64,000 bases of DNA from Cloacibacillus porcorum (GCF_001701045.1 NZ_CP016757.1:2256218-2320217); one strand, 5' to 3'; shown: positions 7,667 to 15,902, numbered from the stretch's first letter. Made by a program: numbers and translations. The notes: generated by a model from the letters alone, not told the origin.

Positions 7667-9133
7667 TTATTGATTCTCAAAGCTTATTTTCATCTTTTTG
7701 TCGTGGAATATCCGTTCGTCCATAAGCCGCAGCCCGTCAGATACCCGCGGCCGGAATTCCATTCTGGCGAGGATGTCCCGCTCCAGATCGACGCCGGGCG
7801 CTATCTCCGTCAGCGTAACGCCCTCTTTTTCGAGCCTGAAGACAGCCCGTTCCGTTATATAAAGCACCTGCTGACCCTTTTCCGCTGCGCAGAGTGAGGA
7901 AAAGGTAACCTGCTGCACATGTTTTTTAAACTTGATCCCGGGAGCGTCTCTCTCTATCTCGAGCCTGCCGCCGCCAATCCGGCATTCTATCGGCCCCGCG
8001 GTGAAGGTCCCAAGGAAACAGACCTTCCGCGTACTCTGCGTGATGTTTATAAAACCGCCCGGTCCCGTGCAGCGCGAACCGAATTTCGAGACGTTCACGT
8101 TGCCCGCTTCGTCCACCTCGCCCATTCCGAGAAAGGCCGCGTCAAGCGCGCCGCCGTCGTAAATGTCGAAGTTATCCGTTATCGAAAGGATCGCGTCGGG
8201 ATTCACCGCCGCCCCCAGGCCGATACCGAGGTTGACAAGCCCACCGGCCTTTATCTCGAGCGCCGCCCGCCGGCCGCATATCTTGCGCGGCGAGAGCGCC
8301 ATCGGCGGCACCATATCGAGCTGCATCCTCACGTCGCCGATAAGCTCGGGGCGGAAGAGCGAGCCGTCGTAACACTGGAGATGATTTTCCGGCTTCGCCT
8401 GCACCACGTAATCGACGAGGGCTCCGGGGATCGCCACTCGCCGCGGGTCGAGCGCGCCGCGCTTAAAGACGTTCTTTACCTGCACGATGACCGTACCGCC
8501 GCCGTTGTGAACCGCCGCGGCCATCGCCGCCTGTTCGCTGTACAGGGCCTCCTCTTCAAGCGAGATGTTGCCGTACTCATCGGCGTAGCTGCCGCGGATG
8601 ATACAGACATCGATGGGGAAGCTTCTGTAGAAGAGGTATTCCTCACCTTCGAAGTCGATCAGCGAGACTACCTCCCTGCCGGACTCTTCCGCCAAGCGGT
8701 TCATCAGGCATCCCTCAAGGCGCGGATCGCAAAAGGTGTGCAGGCCGACCTTCGTCATCACGCCGGGCTTGCCGGCGGCGATCGCCCTCAGAAGCTCCCC
8801 ATAAACCCCGAGAGGCACGGTATAACCGGCGATCTCGCTGCCGCTCACGGCCCTGCCAATCGCGGGAGACATCCCGACATGGGCCGCGTATATGGAAGAG
8901 ATGATCCCAGGAGCCTTGATTATGCTGAGGCCGTAACCCTCTTCCCTGAGGTCTCCGGGGGAGACGCCGGATACGACGTGCAGCCCCTTCGGGCTTCCGT
9001 GGGCAGAAAAAGACTTCGCCATCTCGCAAAGTATCTCGTCGGGAGCGGAAAAACCGCCGAAACCGCCGATACCGATCACCGAATTATCTCTAATTAGTGA
9101 TATTACATTAGCAGATGATATGATTTTGCCCAT
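7667..9133 (-). CDS. Family I acyl-CoA:carboxylate CoA-transferase, catalytic loop missing
   Basis: A fused two-domain CoA-transferase of 488 residues, related to YdiF and propionate CoA-transferase (usually about 515-530). The N-terminal half has IGIGGFGGFSAPDEI; the C-terminal half has FDIYDGGALDAAFLGMGEVDEAGNVNVSKFG and FINITQSTRKV. In relatives, about 30-35 residues lie between NLGIGIP and the GASVNPEAI-type strand, and they carry the catalytic Glu that forms the glutamyl-CoA thioester. Here NLGIGL runs straight into GAAVNPDAI (residues 301-314), with no Glu in between. The reading frame is intact across the gap. Either it is inactive, or it works through another residue. The start follows GAGGAAAG. 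The 18-base cluster palindrome lies inside codons 11-17. Confidence 0.85.
   Translation of the reverse strand: MGKIISSANVISLIRDNSVIGIGGFGGFSAPDEILCEMAKSFSAHGSPKGLHVVSGVSPGDLREEGYGLSIIKAPGIISSIYAAHVGMSPAIGRAVSGSEIAGYTVPLGVYGELLRAIAAGKPGVMTKVGLHTFCDPRLEGCLMNRLAEESGREVVSLIDFEGEEYLFYRSFPIDVCIIRGSYADEYGNISLEEEALYSEQAAMAAAVHNGGGTVIVQVKNVFKRGALDPRRVAIPGALVDYVVQAKPENHLQCYDGSLFRPELIGDVRMQLDMVPPMALSPRKICGRRAALEIKAGGLVNLGIGLGAAVNPDAILSITDNFDIYDGGALDAAFLGMGEVDEAGNVNVSKFGSRCTGPGGFINITQSTRKVCFLGTFTAGPIECRIGGGRLEIERDAPGIKFKKHVQQVTFSSLCAAEKGQQVLYITERAVFRLEKEGVTLTEIAPGVDLERDILARMEFRPRVSDGLRLMDERIFHDKKMKISFENQ
9085..9102. promoter_or_regulatory. Predicted MarR-type operator inside the CoA-transferase gene start
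   Basis: TATCTCTAATTAGTGATA differs at one base from the perfect palindrome at 13327-13344. On the minus strand the 17 bases GTAATATCACTAATTAG are identical at both places. The site begins 31 bases downstream of the start codon at 9133, so it overlaps coding sequence. It could block elongation or help repress a promoter placed just upstream. Confidence 0.65.
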
Positions 9134-9156
9134 CTTTCCTCACCCCGCACCTTTTT

Positions 9157-9192
9157 ATATTTTCCCGCCGCCGGAATGCGGCGGGAAAATAT
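9157..9192 (-). terminator. Hairpin after the KdgT-type permease gene
   Basis: A 15-base perfect inverted repeat (ATATTTTCCCGCCGC with GCGGCGGGAAAATAT) closes on a 6-base loop between the permease stop and the CoA-transferase start. On the minus strand it ends in TTTTCCC...AAAATATAAAAAGG rather than a clean T run, so it may be a weak terminator or a processing/stability hairpin. It separates the cluster into two transcription segments. Confidence 0.6.
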
Positions 9193-9207
9193 AAACATTA
9201 GATTTAG

Positions 9208-10161
9208 TTAGCTCTTCGCCGCCGCGCCGCTGCCAAACTTGTCTACCACAAATTTGGTGATATATGGAAAGACGAAGATACAAAAGACCAGCGTCACCGC
9301 CATCTGTGCCGTCGCCGACTCCACATAGGGCTGATACTGCGGCAGACGCTCGCCGATGATCCTCGGCGCCACCACCGAGAGGCCGCCCAAACAGGTGGCT
9401 CCCACAGCGGCGTATCCGGGCCGTTTAAGAATAAGTCTGTCCGCGGCTATCATTATCGGCAGGAAGATGCAGACGATAAGCCCGATAAGTAGAATATTCG
9501 CGGTTCCGGCCTGAGATAGCGCCTTGAGGTTTATGCTCGCGCCAAGGCAGCAGCCCAGAAAAAAGAGCACCACTGGCGTCGCCGTAGAGAAGAGTTTGCG
9601 GATCTTCTCATCGGAATTGGCGAGGACCATGCCGAGAACGAACGGAACGAGCGAGGCAATGGCGCTCATATAGTCAAATCCCGTACCGTCGGCCATGCCG
9701 AGGATCACCAGAGGCGTGGCGGGAACGGCGATCAGATTGAGGACCCCCATCGCCGCCTTATCGACGTTGTCTCCATAGGACTGCATCAGCCCCGCGTAGA
9801 CGCCGGGGTTGCAGCTGGCGAGGGAGATCGTAATCGCCAATGCGGAGGCTCCGCAGATCCCGCCGATGCCAAAAAATTTCAGCGTCAGCCAGGCGCCCGT
9901 AAAGGCTACCGCCAGACGTACTACGACCAGCAGACCGCCGCGCGCGCATACCGCGCCAAGGTCGCTGTATTTCGTCTGACTGCCCGCGACAAAGAGCAGC
10001 ATACCGATGGTCGCCATCGCGCCTGCCCCGCTGAAAGCCGCGGTGGTGGGGCCGCCTATCTTGAGCGCCGCCGGAATAAAGGTATTGATCAGCGCGGTGA
10101 TGAACATCGGTACGACCATGATGCCGCCAGGTACTTTATTGACCTTGCCTAGAATATCCAT
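9208..10161 (-). CDS. KdgT-family (2-keto-3-deoxygluconate permease-like) transporter
   Basis: A 317-residue membrane protein with about ten hydrophobic segments, matching the KdgT family: KVPGGIMVVPMFITALINTFIP at the N-terminus and a late segment with TCLGGLSVVAPRIIGERLP. KdgT itself imports 2-keto-3-deoxygluconate with protons. Here the gene sits between an OYE-type reductase and a CoA-transferase with no hexuronate genes, so it more likely imports the organic acid degraded by this cluster. Start follows GGAGGC. Confidence 0.85.
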   Translation of the reverse strand: MDILGKVNKVPGGIMVVPMFITALINTFIPAALKIGGPTTAAFSGAGAMATIGMLLFVAGSQTKYSDLGAVCARGGLLVVVRLAVAFTGAWLTLKFFGIGGICGASALAITISLASCNPGVYAGLMQSYGDNVDKAAMGVLNLIAVPATPLVILGMADGTGFDYMSAIASLVPFVLGMVLANSDEKIRKLFSTATPVVLFFLGCCLGASINLKALSQAGTANILLIGLIVCIFLPIMIAADRLILKRPGYAAVGATCLGGLSVVAPRIIGERLPQYQPYVESATAQMAVTLVFCIFVFPYITKFVVDKFGSGAAAKS

Positions 10162-10216
10162 AGCCTGCCTCCAATCTCTCTTTTAATGCCTCTTAATTTG
10201 CGAAACTTGGCAAATC

Positions 10217-10249
10217 CCGGCGCGCGTTTTCAAGAAAAACGCGCGCCGG
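10217..10249 (-). terminator. GC-rich hairpin between OYE and permease genes
   Basis: CCGGCGCGCGTTTT and AAAACGCGCGCCGG form a 14-base perfect stem with a 5-base loop, 8 bases after the stop codon of the OYE-type gene. There is no terminal T run, so it may modulate rather than stop transcription into the permease. Confidence 0.55.
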
Positions 10250-10256
10250 AGGCACG

Positions 10257-11360
10257 CTAATTCCGGCCGGCCGCGTTACGTTCGGCCACTTTATCGGCGA
10301 TCACGCAGTTGACTGCTTCGTGCTTCTGGTCGCGGACAAGGCAGCCGTTGCAGTAGAGGCACTTTATTATCTCTTTTTCGCGTCCCTCCACCTGCTTCGT
10401 GATCCATTCGGGATCGGCGAGCGCGGGACGGCAGATACCGATGAGGTCGGCCTTGCCTGCTTCAAATATCTCTTCTCCATGCTTGAGGTCCTTGACCTTG
10501 CCGGAGACGACGACGGGAATGTCGGAACCGATCTCACGCAGCGCCTCTTTGATGCCGGCGGAGAGATAGACATGGCAGCCATAGGGCAGGTTGGCCGTCG
10601 CCATGCAGCGGCTTCCGCTGTAACCGGTGTACCACGGGCCGTCTTCTGTCTTGCCGCCCGCCGATACGCTGATGAAGTCCATGCCGGCGCGCGCGAATAT
10701 CTGCGCGATCTCCGTCGTCTGCTTCAGCGTGTTGCCGCCCATAACAAACTCTTCGCCGGAGATGCGGCAGCCGACACAGTAATCGTCGCCAACCTCTTTG
10801 CGGATGCCCTCCATGATCTCCGTAACGATGCGGCAGCGGCCCTCTGTGTTGCGTCCGTACTTGTCGGTGCGCTTATTGAGCAGGGAGATAAATGATGAAA
10901 GCGTATATCCATGGGCCACGTGCAGCTCCACACCGTCAAAACCGGCCTTCCTGGCTCTGATGGTGCTGTCTATAAACTGGCGTTTGCACTCTTCGATATC
11001 TTCGTAGGAAAGATCTTCGACGGCCTGTTTCCAGCCCGTGCGAACCGACTGCTTCACATAATGGATGAGCTGGACGGTCATCTTGCAGCCCTCGGCGTGC
11101 ACGGCGTCCGTCATCTCTTTGAGTCCGGGGATAAACTTATCGTCGCAGATACGGAGGAGGTTGGGACTCTTCCTGTCAAGCACACCGCAGGCCTCAACGT
11201 CGATGAGACCAAAGCCGCCCTTCGCGCGCGCCACATGGCGCTCGATCAGCGGGTCGGTGACGAAGCCCACCTCGTCGGCGAGGCAGGATACGGCGGGAAG
11301 CCATACAAGGCGATTTCTGAGTTCGAGGTTTCTAAATTTTACGGGCTCTAATATTTTCAT
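10257..11360 (-). CDS. Old-yellow-enzyme family NADH:flavin oxidoreductase with [4Fe-4S] motif
   Basis: A 367-residue FMN TIM-barrel protein of the 2,4-dienoyl-CoA reductase / BaiCD group. Typical are KFRNLELRNRLVWLPA at the N-terminus, GFDGVELHVAHGYTLSSFISLLNKRTDKYG at the active-site strand (HxAH), and a C-terminal iron-sulphur motif CLYCNGCLVRDQKHEAVNC. Full 2,4-dienoyl-CoA reductases carry a further NAD(P)H/FAD domain of about 300 residues, which is absent. Electrons must therefore come from a separate partner. In this cluster it would reduce an unsaturated, perhaps ring-derived, CoA ester. GGAGG precedes the ATG. Confidence 0.88.
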   Translation of the reverse strand: MKILEPVKFRNLELRNRLVWLPAVSCLADEVGFVTDPLIERHVARAKGGFGLIDVEACGVLDRKSPNLLRICDDKFIPGLKEMTDAVHAEGCKMTVQLIHYVKQSVRTGWKQAVEDLSYEDIEECKRQFIDSTIRARKAGFDGVELHVAHGYTLSSFISLLNKRTDKYGRNTEGRCRIVTEIMEGIRKEVGDDYCVGCRISGEEFVMGGNTLKQTTEIAQIFARAGMDFISVSAGGKTEDGPWYTGYSGSRCMATANLPYGCHVYLSAGIKEALREIGSDIPVVVSGKVKDLKHGEEIFEAGKADLIGICRPALADPEWITKQVEGREKEIIKCLYCNGCLVRDQKHEAVNCVIADKVAERNAAGRN

Positions 11361-11454
11361 GGATTCATTCCTCCAAATTTTTATATAGGGGGTGTGAAGG
11401 GCTTGAATAGCCCTTCACGCGTTTTATGGGTGGCCGGACAGGGAAGTATCCGGG

Positions 11455-13167
11455 TTATGCCTTATTTTTTTCCTCTTCCGCCATTATCGCGTATATCTCA
11501 ACGCGCAGCTCCTCTTTCTTGACCTTGCCGATATTCGTATGCGGCAGATCGTCGCGGATCTCGAGGCGCTCCGGAAGCTTGAACTTCGCGAGCTTGCCGG
11601 AGAGGAATTCCACTATTTCCTTCAGCGTGATTGTGTCGCCCGGGTTCCTCATTGAAACGAAGAGACAGGCCTTTTCACCAAGCACGTGGTCGGGCATCGG
11701 GACGAGCGCCGCGTCATGGATTTTTTCATGCTTCAGGACGAGGTTCTCCACCTCTTCGCAGCTGAACTTCTCGCCGCCGCGGTTGATCGCGTCCTTGATG
11801 CGTCCCATGATGACGAAGCCTTTGCCGCTGGCGTGCATCGCAGCCAGGTCTCCCGAGCGGTAGAAACCGTCCTCCGTGAAGGCCTTCTTATTGTGGTCGG
11901 GGGCGTCATAGTAACCGCGTATCGTATATGGACCGCGGAAGATTATCTCGCCGGGACGCTCCGTTTCGCCGCGGAACCGCGCGCTGCCGTCGTGTACGCT
12001 CTCCGCGATCAGCTCGCCGGTGTCCTTGTCGATAATCTTCCATTCGTCGGCGGGAGAGACCGGAAGCCCGATCGTATTATAGGTGACTTCGTCGCTGTCA
12101 AAGAGGCTGGTCTGCGTGATGGTGCCTTCGGACATGCCAAACTGTGAGATCAGGCGGCAGCCAAGCTCCGGATATACACGGGCGGCAACGACCGGTTCGA
12201 TCTTGGAGCCGCCGTTGATGACGATCTTCCACGACGAGAGGTCGTACTTGCTCCTGTCTTCAAAGTTAAGCATATTTATGACCATCGCCGGAACCATGGG
12301 GATGTGTGTGATCTTTTCTTTCTCGATCAGTTTGCAGATATCCTCCGTGCGCGGCGAGGTGCCCATAACGACCTTGCCGCCGAAGGAGAAGGCTCCCTGG
12401 ATTCCAGGGGCCGCGAGGACCATGTTGTGCGCTACGGGGGCCACCGCGAGCTGCACCGTGTACATGTTATATCCAAGTTCGCGGCTCGACTCCTCCGCTA
12501 CGTAGCGGTAGGCGTTGTATTCGCGTGGGATGAGCTTCGGGATGCCCGTAGTGCCGCCGGAAAGCAGCAGAATGCAGACGTCGTGCGGGTCGGGCAGATA
12601 TTTTTTCAGCAGTTCCGGGTCGTCCTCACCATCGGCGGGAACGGCGAGAAGATCGTTGATATAAAGGTATCCTTCCGGGATCTCCTGGTTGAGTCCCGCG
12701 ATCATCTTATATTTCATATAGGGCAGCTCGGCGGCCACCTGATCGACCAACTCCACGTAGTTAAATTTATTCGCAAAACCTGGTATAATGTAGCCGACCG
12801 CTTTTGCCTTTGCCGCGATCTGCGATATCTCCGTATATCTGTGCTGGGCCAAGCACATTACGGGAATGACGCCGATCTTCTGCAGAGCGAGGTAGATAAA
12901 TACAAACTCGGGTATGTTTGTCAGCTGAATGACTATACGGTCTTCATGCTTAAGCCCCATCTTCAGGAAGTGCAGGGCAAGACGGTCTGAACCTTTTTTA
13001 AGCTCCCCGTAGGTGAAGCGCTGTTCTCCGCCTACGAGGGCTTCACGATCCCAGAAACGTTCCGCAATGTTATCGAAAACCTGTGAGAAGTTCTCTCTCT
13101 TCCAGTAGCCTTTCTCTTCGTAAGACTTTGCAAGTTCGGGTTGATAAGCGGTCCAATGTTCTAGCAT
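11455..13167 (-). CDS. Aryl-acid-type AMP-dependent CoA ligase (EntE/DhbE-like)
   Basis: A 570-residue adenylate-forming enzyme most like the 2,3-dihydroxybenzoate-activating EntE/DhbE proteins. It has SGGTTGIPKLIPR (phosphate loop, near 203-215), YRSGDL, and the C-terminal INRGGEKFSCEEVE with the late Lys in TNIGKVKKEEL. The aryl-acid recognition pair His-Asn is conserved as VAHN (His247, Asn248); amino-acid-activating domains have Asp there. The DhbE Ser five residues on is Ala. No siderophore or NRPS genes are nearby, so it probably makes the CoA thioester that starts the degradation. An upstream ATG at 13197 is in frame, but CGGAGGGG lies just before the ATG at 13167. Confidence 0.88.
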   Translation of the reverse strand: MLEHWTAYQPELAKSYEEKGYWKRENFSQVFDNIAERFWDREALVGGEQRFTYGELKKGSDRLALHFLKMGLKHEDRIVIQLTNIPEFVFIYLALQKIGVIPVMCLAQHRYTEISQIAAKAKAVGYIIPGFANKFNYVELVDQVAAELPYMKYKMIAGLNQEIPEGYLYINDLLAVPADGEDDPELLKKYLPDPHDVCILLLSGGTTGIPKLIPREYNAYRYVAEESSRELGYNMYTVQLAVAPVAHNMVLAAPGIQGAFSFGGKVVMGTSPRTEDICKLIEKEKITHIPMVPAMVINMLNFEDRSKYDLSSWKIVINGGSKIEPVVAARVYPELGCRLISQFGMSEGTITQTSLFDSDEVTYNTIGLPVSPADEWKIIDKDTGELIAESVHDGSARFRGETERPGEIIFRGPYTIRGYYDAPDHNKKAFTEDGFYRSGDLAAMHASGKGFVIMGRIKDAINRGGEKFSCEEVENLVLKHEKIHDAALVPMPDHVLGEKACLFVSMRNPGDTITLKEIVEFLSGKLAKFKLPERLEIRDDLPHTNIGKVKKEELRVEIYAIMAEEEKNKA

Positions 13168-13326
13168 AATTCCCCTCCGTTCGAATAAATGGTACATCTG
13201 TTTCTCAGTAGTTGTGTGTGGTTTTTGTAGCCTGTGAAAAATTTCATTTATTAGGTCAACAAAAAACGGGGGTCACTGCATCACCTCTCATTTTATTTAT
13301 TTTTAGGCAAACAACAACTGCGGCAG

Positions 13327-13344
13327 TATCACTAATTAGTGATA
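13327..13344. promoter_or_regulatory. Perfect 18-bp palindrome upstream of the ligase: predicted MarR operator
   Basis: TATCACTAATTAGTGATA is its own reverse complement. It lies between marR and the AMP ligase, 160 bases before the ligase start. On the minus strand a weak promoter (TTGTAG, 17 bases, GATACT) overlaps it. Near-copies lie at 9085-9102 and 13868-13885. The arrangement predicts repression of the cluster by the adjacent MarR protein, relieved by a pathway acid or CoA ester. Confidence 0.78.
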
Positions 13345-13385
13345 TTACTACAAACAAAAAACTTAAAAGCCGTTAAGCCTCTTTT

Positions 13386-13805
13386 TTATCGTAATTTCTT
13401 CAGTATAGAGACGACCTGTTCTTTCTCTTCCGTCGTCAGTTTTGAAAAAGCCTCGGCAAGGTTGGACATATGTTTAGCGAAGGTAACGTCCATCAGTTCC
13501 TTGCCCTCTTGAGTTATTCCAATAAGATAAGAGCGCCTGTCGTTCGGATTATCACGGCGGTAAACGAGCTTCATCAGCTCCAGATTCCTCACCACCACCG
13601 TGATGTTGCCGCTGCTTGAGAGAACTTTGTCGATTATCTGCTGTATCGTCTGTTCTCCTCTGCTGTACAAAAGCTCCAGCACTGTAAACTGCGGCAGAGT
13701 CAGCCCCTTCTCACGGAACAGCTCGTTAGATCTCCGGTGCGCGTTGCGATAGGTCCTTCCAAGCGCGATGATGAGTTTGCCGTTTAATCTGTCCTTGGAG
13801 TCCAT
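13386..13805 (-). CDS. MarR-family transcriptional regulator
   Basis: A 139-residue winged-helix regulator: LTLPQFTVLELLYSRGEQTIQQIIDKVLSSSGNITVVVRNLE is the helix-turn-helix region and RRDNPNDRRSYLIGITQEG the wing. MarR proteins bind palindromes as dimers and release DNA on binding phenolic or CoA-thioester ligands. It is the first gene of the catabolic cluster. Its own promoter contains a copy of the shared palindrome, so autoregulation is expected. The start follows GAGGGG. Confidence 0.93.
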   Translation of the reverse strand: MDSKDRLNGKLIIALGRTYRNAHRRSNELFREKGLTLPQFTVLELLYSRGEQTIQQIIDKVLSSSGNITVVVRNLELMKLVYRRDNPNDRRSYLIGITQEGKELMDVTFAKHMSNLAEAFSKLTTEEKEQVVSILKKLR

Positions 13806-13863
13806 CTCAAACCCCTCATCTCTATTTAGTCTTCAGTGGATTGACTTATCTCTTGTTGGCTGT

Positions 13864-13892
13864 AGAATAACACTAGTTAGTGATATTGTCAA
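13864..13892 (-). promoter_or_regulatory. marR promoter with operator filling the spacer
   Basis: On the minus strand TTGACA (13892-13887) and TATTCT (13869-13864) are 17 bases apart, an excellent sigma-70 geometry. The palindrome copy TAACACTAGTTAGTGATA (13868-13885, 16 of 18 bases as the perfect site) occupies the spacer. A dimer bound there would exclude RNA polymerase, so negative autoregulation is predicted. Confidence 0.82.
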
Positions 13893-13986
13893 CTTAATTT
13901 TCAGACTACTCAGACTAAACTATATATAATTTGCAAATGTAAGGAGTTTATTTTTAGAAATTTTATTCATAAAGGAATGAATATTA

Positions 13987-15117
13987 ATGATAAAAAAAAT
14001 CGTCTTCTTCTACGGCCCCAAATATAATTTTAAACGCCGTCTGCCGCGGAACAGGGCGCTGACCACGATAAGCGAACTGGCAATATACAGCGACAGGAAG
14101 ATGAGGGAACATACCTTCAAGATACAGAGCAAACACAGCGGCGACGCCGCGGAGAAGCAGGAGGAACGGCTCGTAATCCCCTGCCTCGTCGCCTACTCGG
14201 AGCAGTACGCCTCCATCAGCGAGAGCGCGCTGCATTCTTTTTTAAGTTTCATCGATCAGTTTGAGGTGGAGTCGCTCTATCTGCAAAATCCGCCGGCGCA
14301 TATCGTGTCGCAGTTCCGCGGACTGCACAGCCGCGTAAAGGTCATAAAACACGAATATAAGACGCTGGATATCGAGGGACTTAAAAGGATAGACCGCGAA
14401 TACCCGCAGGTCATCATTGGCCAGAAGAATGTAAAGCATCGGCTTCTAACAGCCCTCTATCCGCTTGCGGCGGGAAAGCTCTCAAAGCCGCTTGTGCTGC
14501 TCTTTTACGGCCCCACCGGCGTCGGCAAATCGGAGACGGCGAAGTATCTCAGCGAGGTTGTAGGGCAAAAATTATTCCGCCGTCAGTTCTCGATGTTCCA
14601 CAGCAACGAGTTCGCGCCCTACCTGTTCGGCGGACGCCACACCGGCGACTCTCTCGCCAAGGACCTGATGGAGCGAGAATCTTCCGTCATCCTCTTCGAC
14701 GAGTTCGATAAGCCGAACCCGCTCTTTCACAGTGCCTTTTACCAGCTATTTGACGAGGGGGTATACGAAGACAGGAACTACTGCGCCGAGGTAAAAAACT
14801 CGGTCATAATTTGCACCTCTAACTACGCCTCCGCCGCGGAGGCGAAGGAGCGCCTCGGAGCGCCGCTATTCGCGCGTTTTGACGCGGTGATAGGATTCGG
14901 AGCTCTCTCCGCCGAGGCTCTCGGCATTATCCTCGAAAAGCGATGCCGAGAGGCGGTGGCGGAGCTCACCGACGAAGAGAGAGCCATCGTCTCGGAGAGG
15001 GAGCTCTGCGGCTCCCTCCTGCCGCTTGTCAGCGGCGGCGACGGCGTGCGCGGCGTTATGCGGATAGTGCGGGAAAAGATTTCGGAGATGCTGCTCGAAG
15101 CGGCGCTTCGCCGCTAA
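13987..15117 (+). CDS. Orphan Clp-like AAA+ ATPase
   Basis: A 376-residue protein with one AAA+ module of the ClpA/ClpB second-domain type. Walker A is FYGPTGVGKSETAKYL (about 173-188) and Walker B is SVILFDEFDKPN. A sensor-1 Asn lies in VIICTSNYAS and a lid domain follows. The first 140 residues resemble nothing I recognise, and there is no ClpP-binding IGF/L loop or Clp N-domain. It is divergent from marR and ends 4 bases inside the convergent nitrilase gene. A TATATAAT box lies upstream in the AT-rich gap. It may be a stand-alone unfoldase or a remodelling factor; its partner is unknown. Confidence 0.85.
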   Translation: MIKKIVFFYGPKYNFKRRLPRNRALTTISELAIYSDRKMREHTFKIQSKHSGDAAEKQEERLVIPCLVAYSEQYASISESALHSFLSFIDQFEVESLYLQNPPAHIVSQFRGLHSRVKVIKHEYKTLDIEGLKRIDREYPQVIIGQKNVKHRLLTALYPLAAGKLSKPLVLLFYGPTGVGKSETAKYLSEVVGQKLFRRQFSMFHSNEFAPYLFGGRHTGDSLAKDLMERESSVILFDEFDKPNPLFHSAFYQLFDEGVYEDRNYCAEVKNSVIICTSNYASAAEAKERLGAPLFARFDAVIGFGALSAEALGIILEKRCREAVAELTDEERAIVSERELCGSLLPLVSGGDGVRGVMRIVREKISEMLLEAALRR

Positions 15118-15902
15118 AGTACGGACTCCATCAGCCTCACGTCGTCAAAGACGGGGAATTCGCGGCGAGTCTGGCGCACGGTCTCAGCAGAGGCCTCGCC
15201 TTCGATGATCCCCTCTCCCGGCAGGATATTCGTGAGCATCTCGCCCCAGGGGTCGATGACGCCGCTCTCCCCCACCATCGTCAGATGTTTGTAGGGGCCG
15301 ATCAGGTTGCATGACAGAAGGCAGGCGGAGTTCTCCATCGCGCGCACCTTGTTGAGTATCTTGAAGGCCTCGCCGCGCGGCTGGGGCCAGGCGGCGGGAA
15401 CGATGAATATCTCCGCGCCCATGCCGAGCGTCATCATGCGGAAGAGTTCGGGAAACCTTATATCATAACATATGGCAAGCCCAAGTTTGCCGAATTCGGT
15501 GTCGACGACGACCGGTTTGGTGCCGTGCGTAAATGAATCGGCCTCGCGTCCGTAACAGGAGAAGAGGTGTATCTTGCGGTATTCCGCGACATCGGTGCCC
15601 TTCCTGTCAAAGAGGAGGCTCGTGTTGTATATCTTATCTCCCTCTTTATGAACGAAGCTCCCGCAGTGGATAAAGGCCCCGAGCTCCTTCGCCTTTTCGG
15701 AGATACGGCGCATCAGAGGCCCATCCTTTTCCTCCGCGAAGTTCCAGATCGTACGGTAACTCAATATCCCGATATGCCACAGCTCGGGCAGCACGATAAT
15801 GTCGGAGCCGCGGCAGCCGTCTATCAGCCCGAAGACCCGTTCGATAAGATCTTCGTGGGCCTCCGTCTCTTTTATTTCCAGCTGGATAAGCGATGCTTTC
15901 AT
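15114..15902 (-). CDS. Carbon-nitrogen hydrolase (nitrilase superfamily, omega-amidase-like)
   Basis: A 262-residue nitrilase-fold hydrolase with the complete Glu-Lys-Cys triad: Glu in IIVLPELWHIG, Lys in AEYRKIHLFSCYG and Cys in LGLAICYDIRFPELFR. It most resembles the YafV/Nit2 omega-amidase branch, which hydrolyses amides such as 2-oxoglutaramate, though the substrate is inferred. AGGGGGA precedes the ATG. It is 115 bases downstream of butyrate kinase in the same direction and may be cotranscribed. Confidence 0.9.
   Translation of the reverse strand: MKASLIQLEIKETEAHEDLIERVFGLIDGCRGSDIIVLPELWHIGILSYRTIWNFAEEKDGPLMRRISEKAKELGAFIHCGSFVHKEGDKIYNTSLLFDRKGTDVAEYRKIHLFSCYGREADSFTHGTKPVVVDTEFGKLGLAICYDIRFPELFRMMTLGMGAEIFIVPAAWPQPRGEAFKILNKVRAMENSACLLSCNLIGPYKHLTMVGESGVIDPWGEMLTNILPGEGIIEGEASAETVRQTRREFPVFDDVRLMESVL

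Noticed and set aside
3244..7897. Very long open frames on the plus strand (over 600 codons) at 3244-5100 and 5915-7897
   Set aside because: They lie opposite well-conserved enzyme genes, have no ribosome sites and no family likeness; they result from the codon bias of a GC-rich genome.
11455..13167. Siderophore gene entE
   Set aside because: No isochorismate, NRPS or iron-transport genes nearby, and the gene is embedded in a CoA-based degradation cluster.
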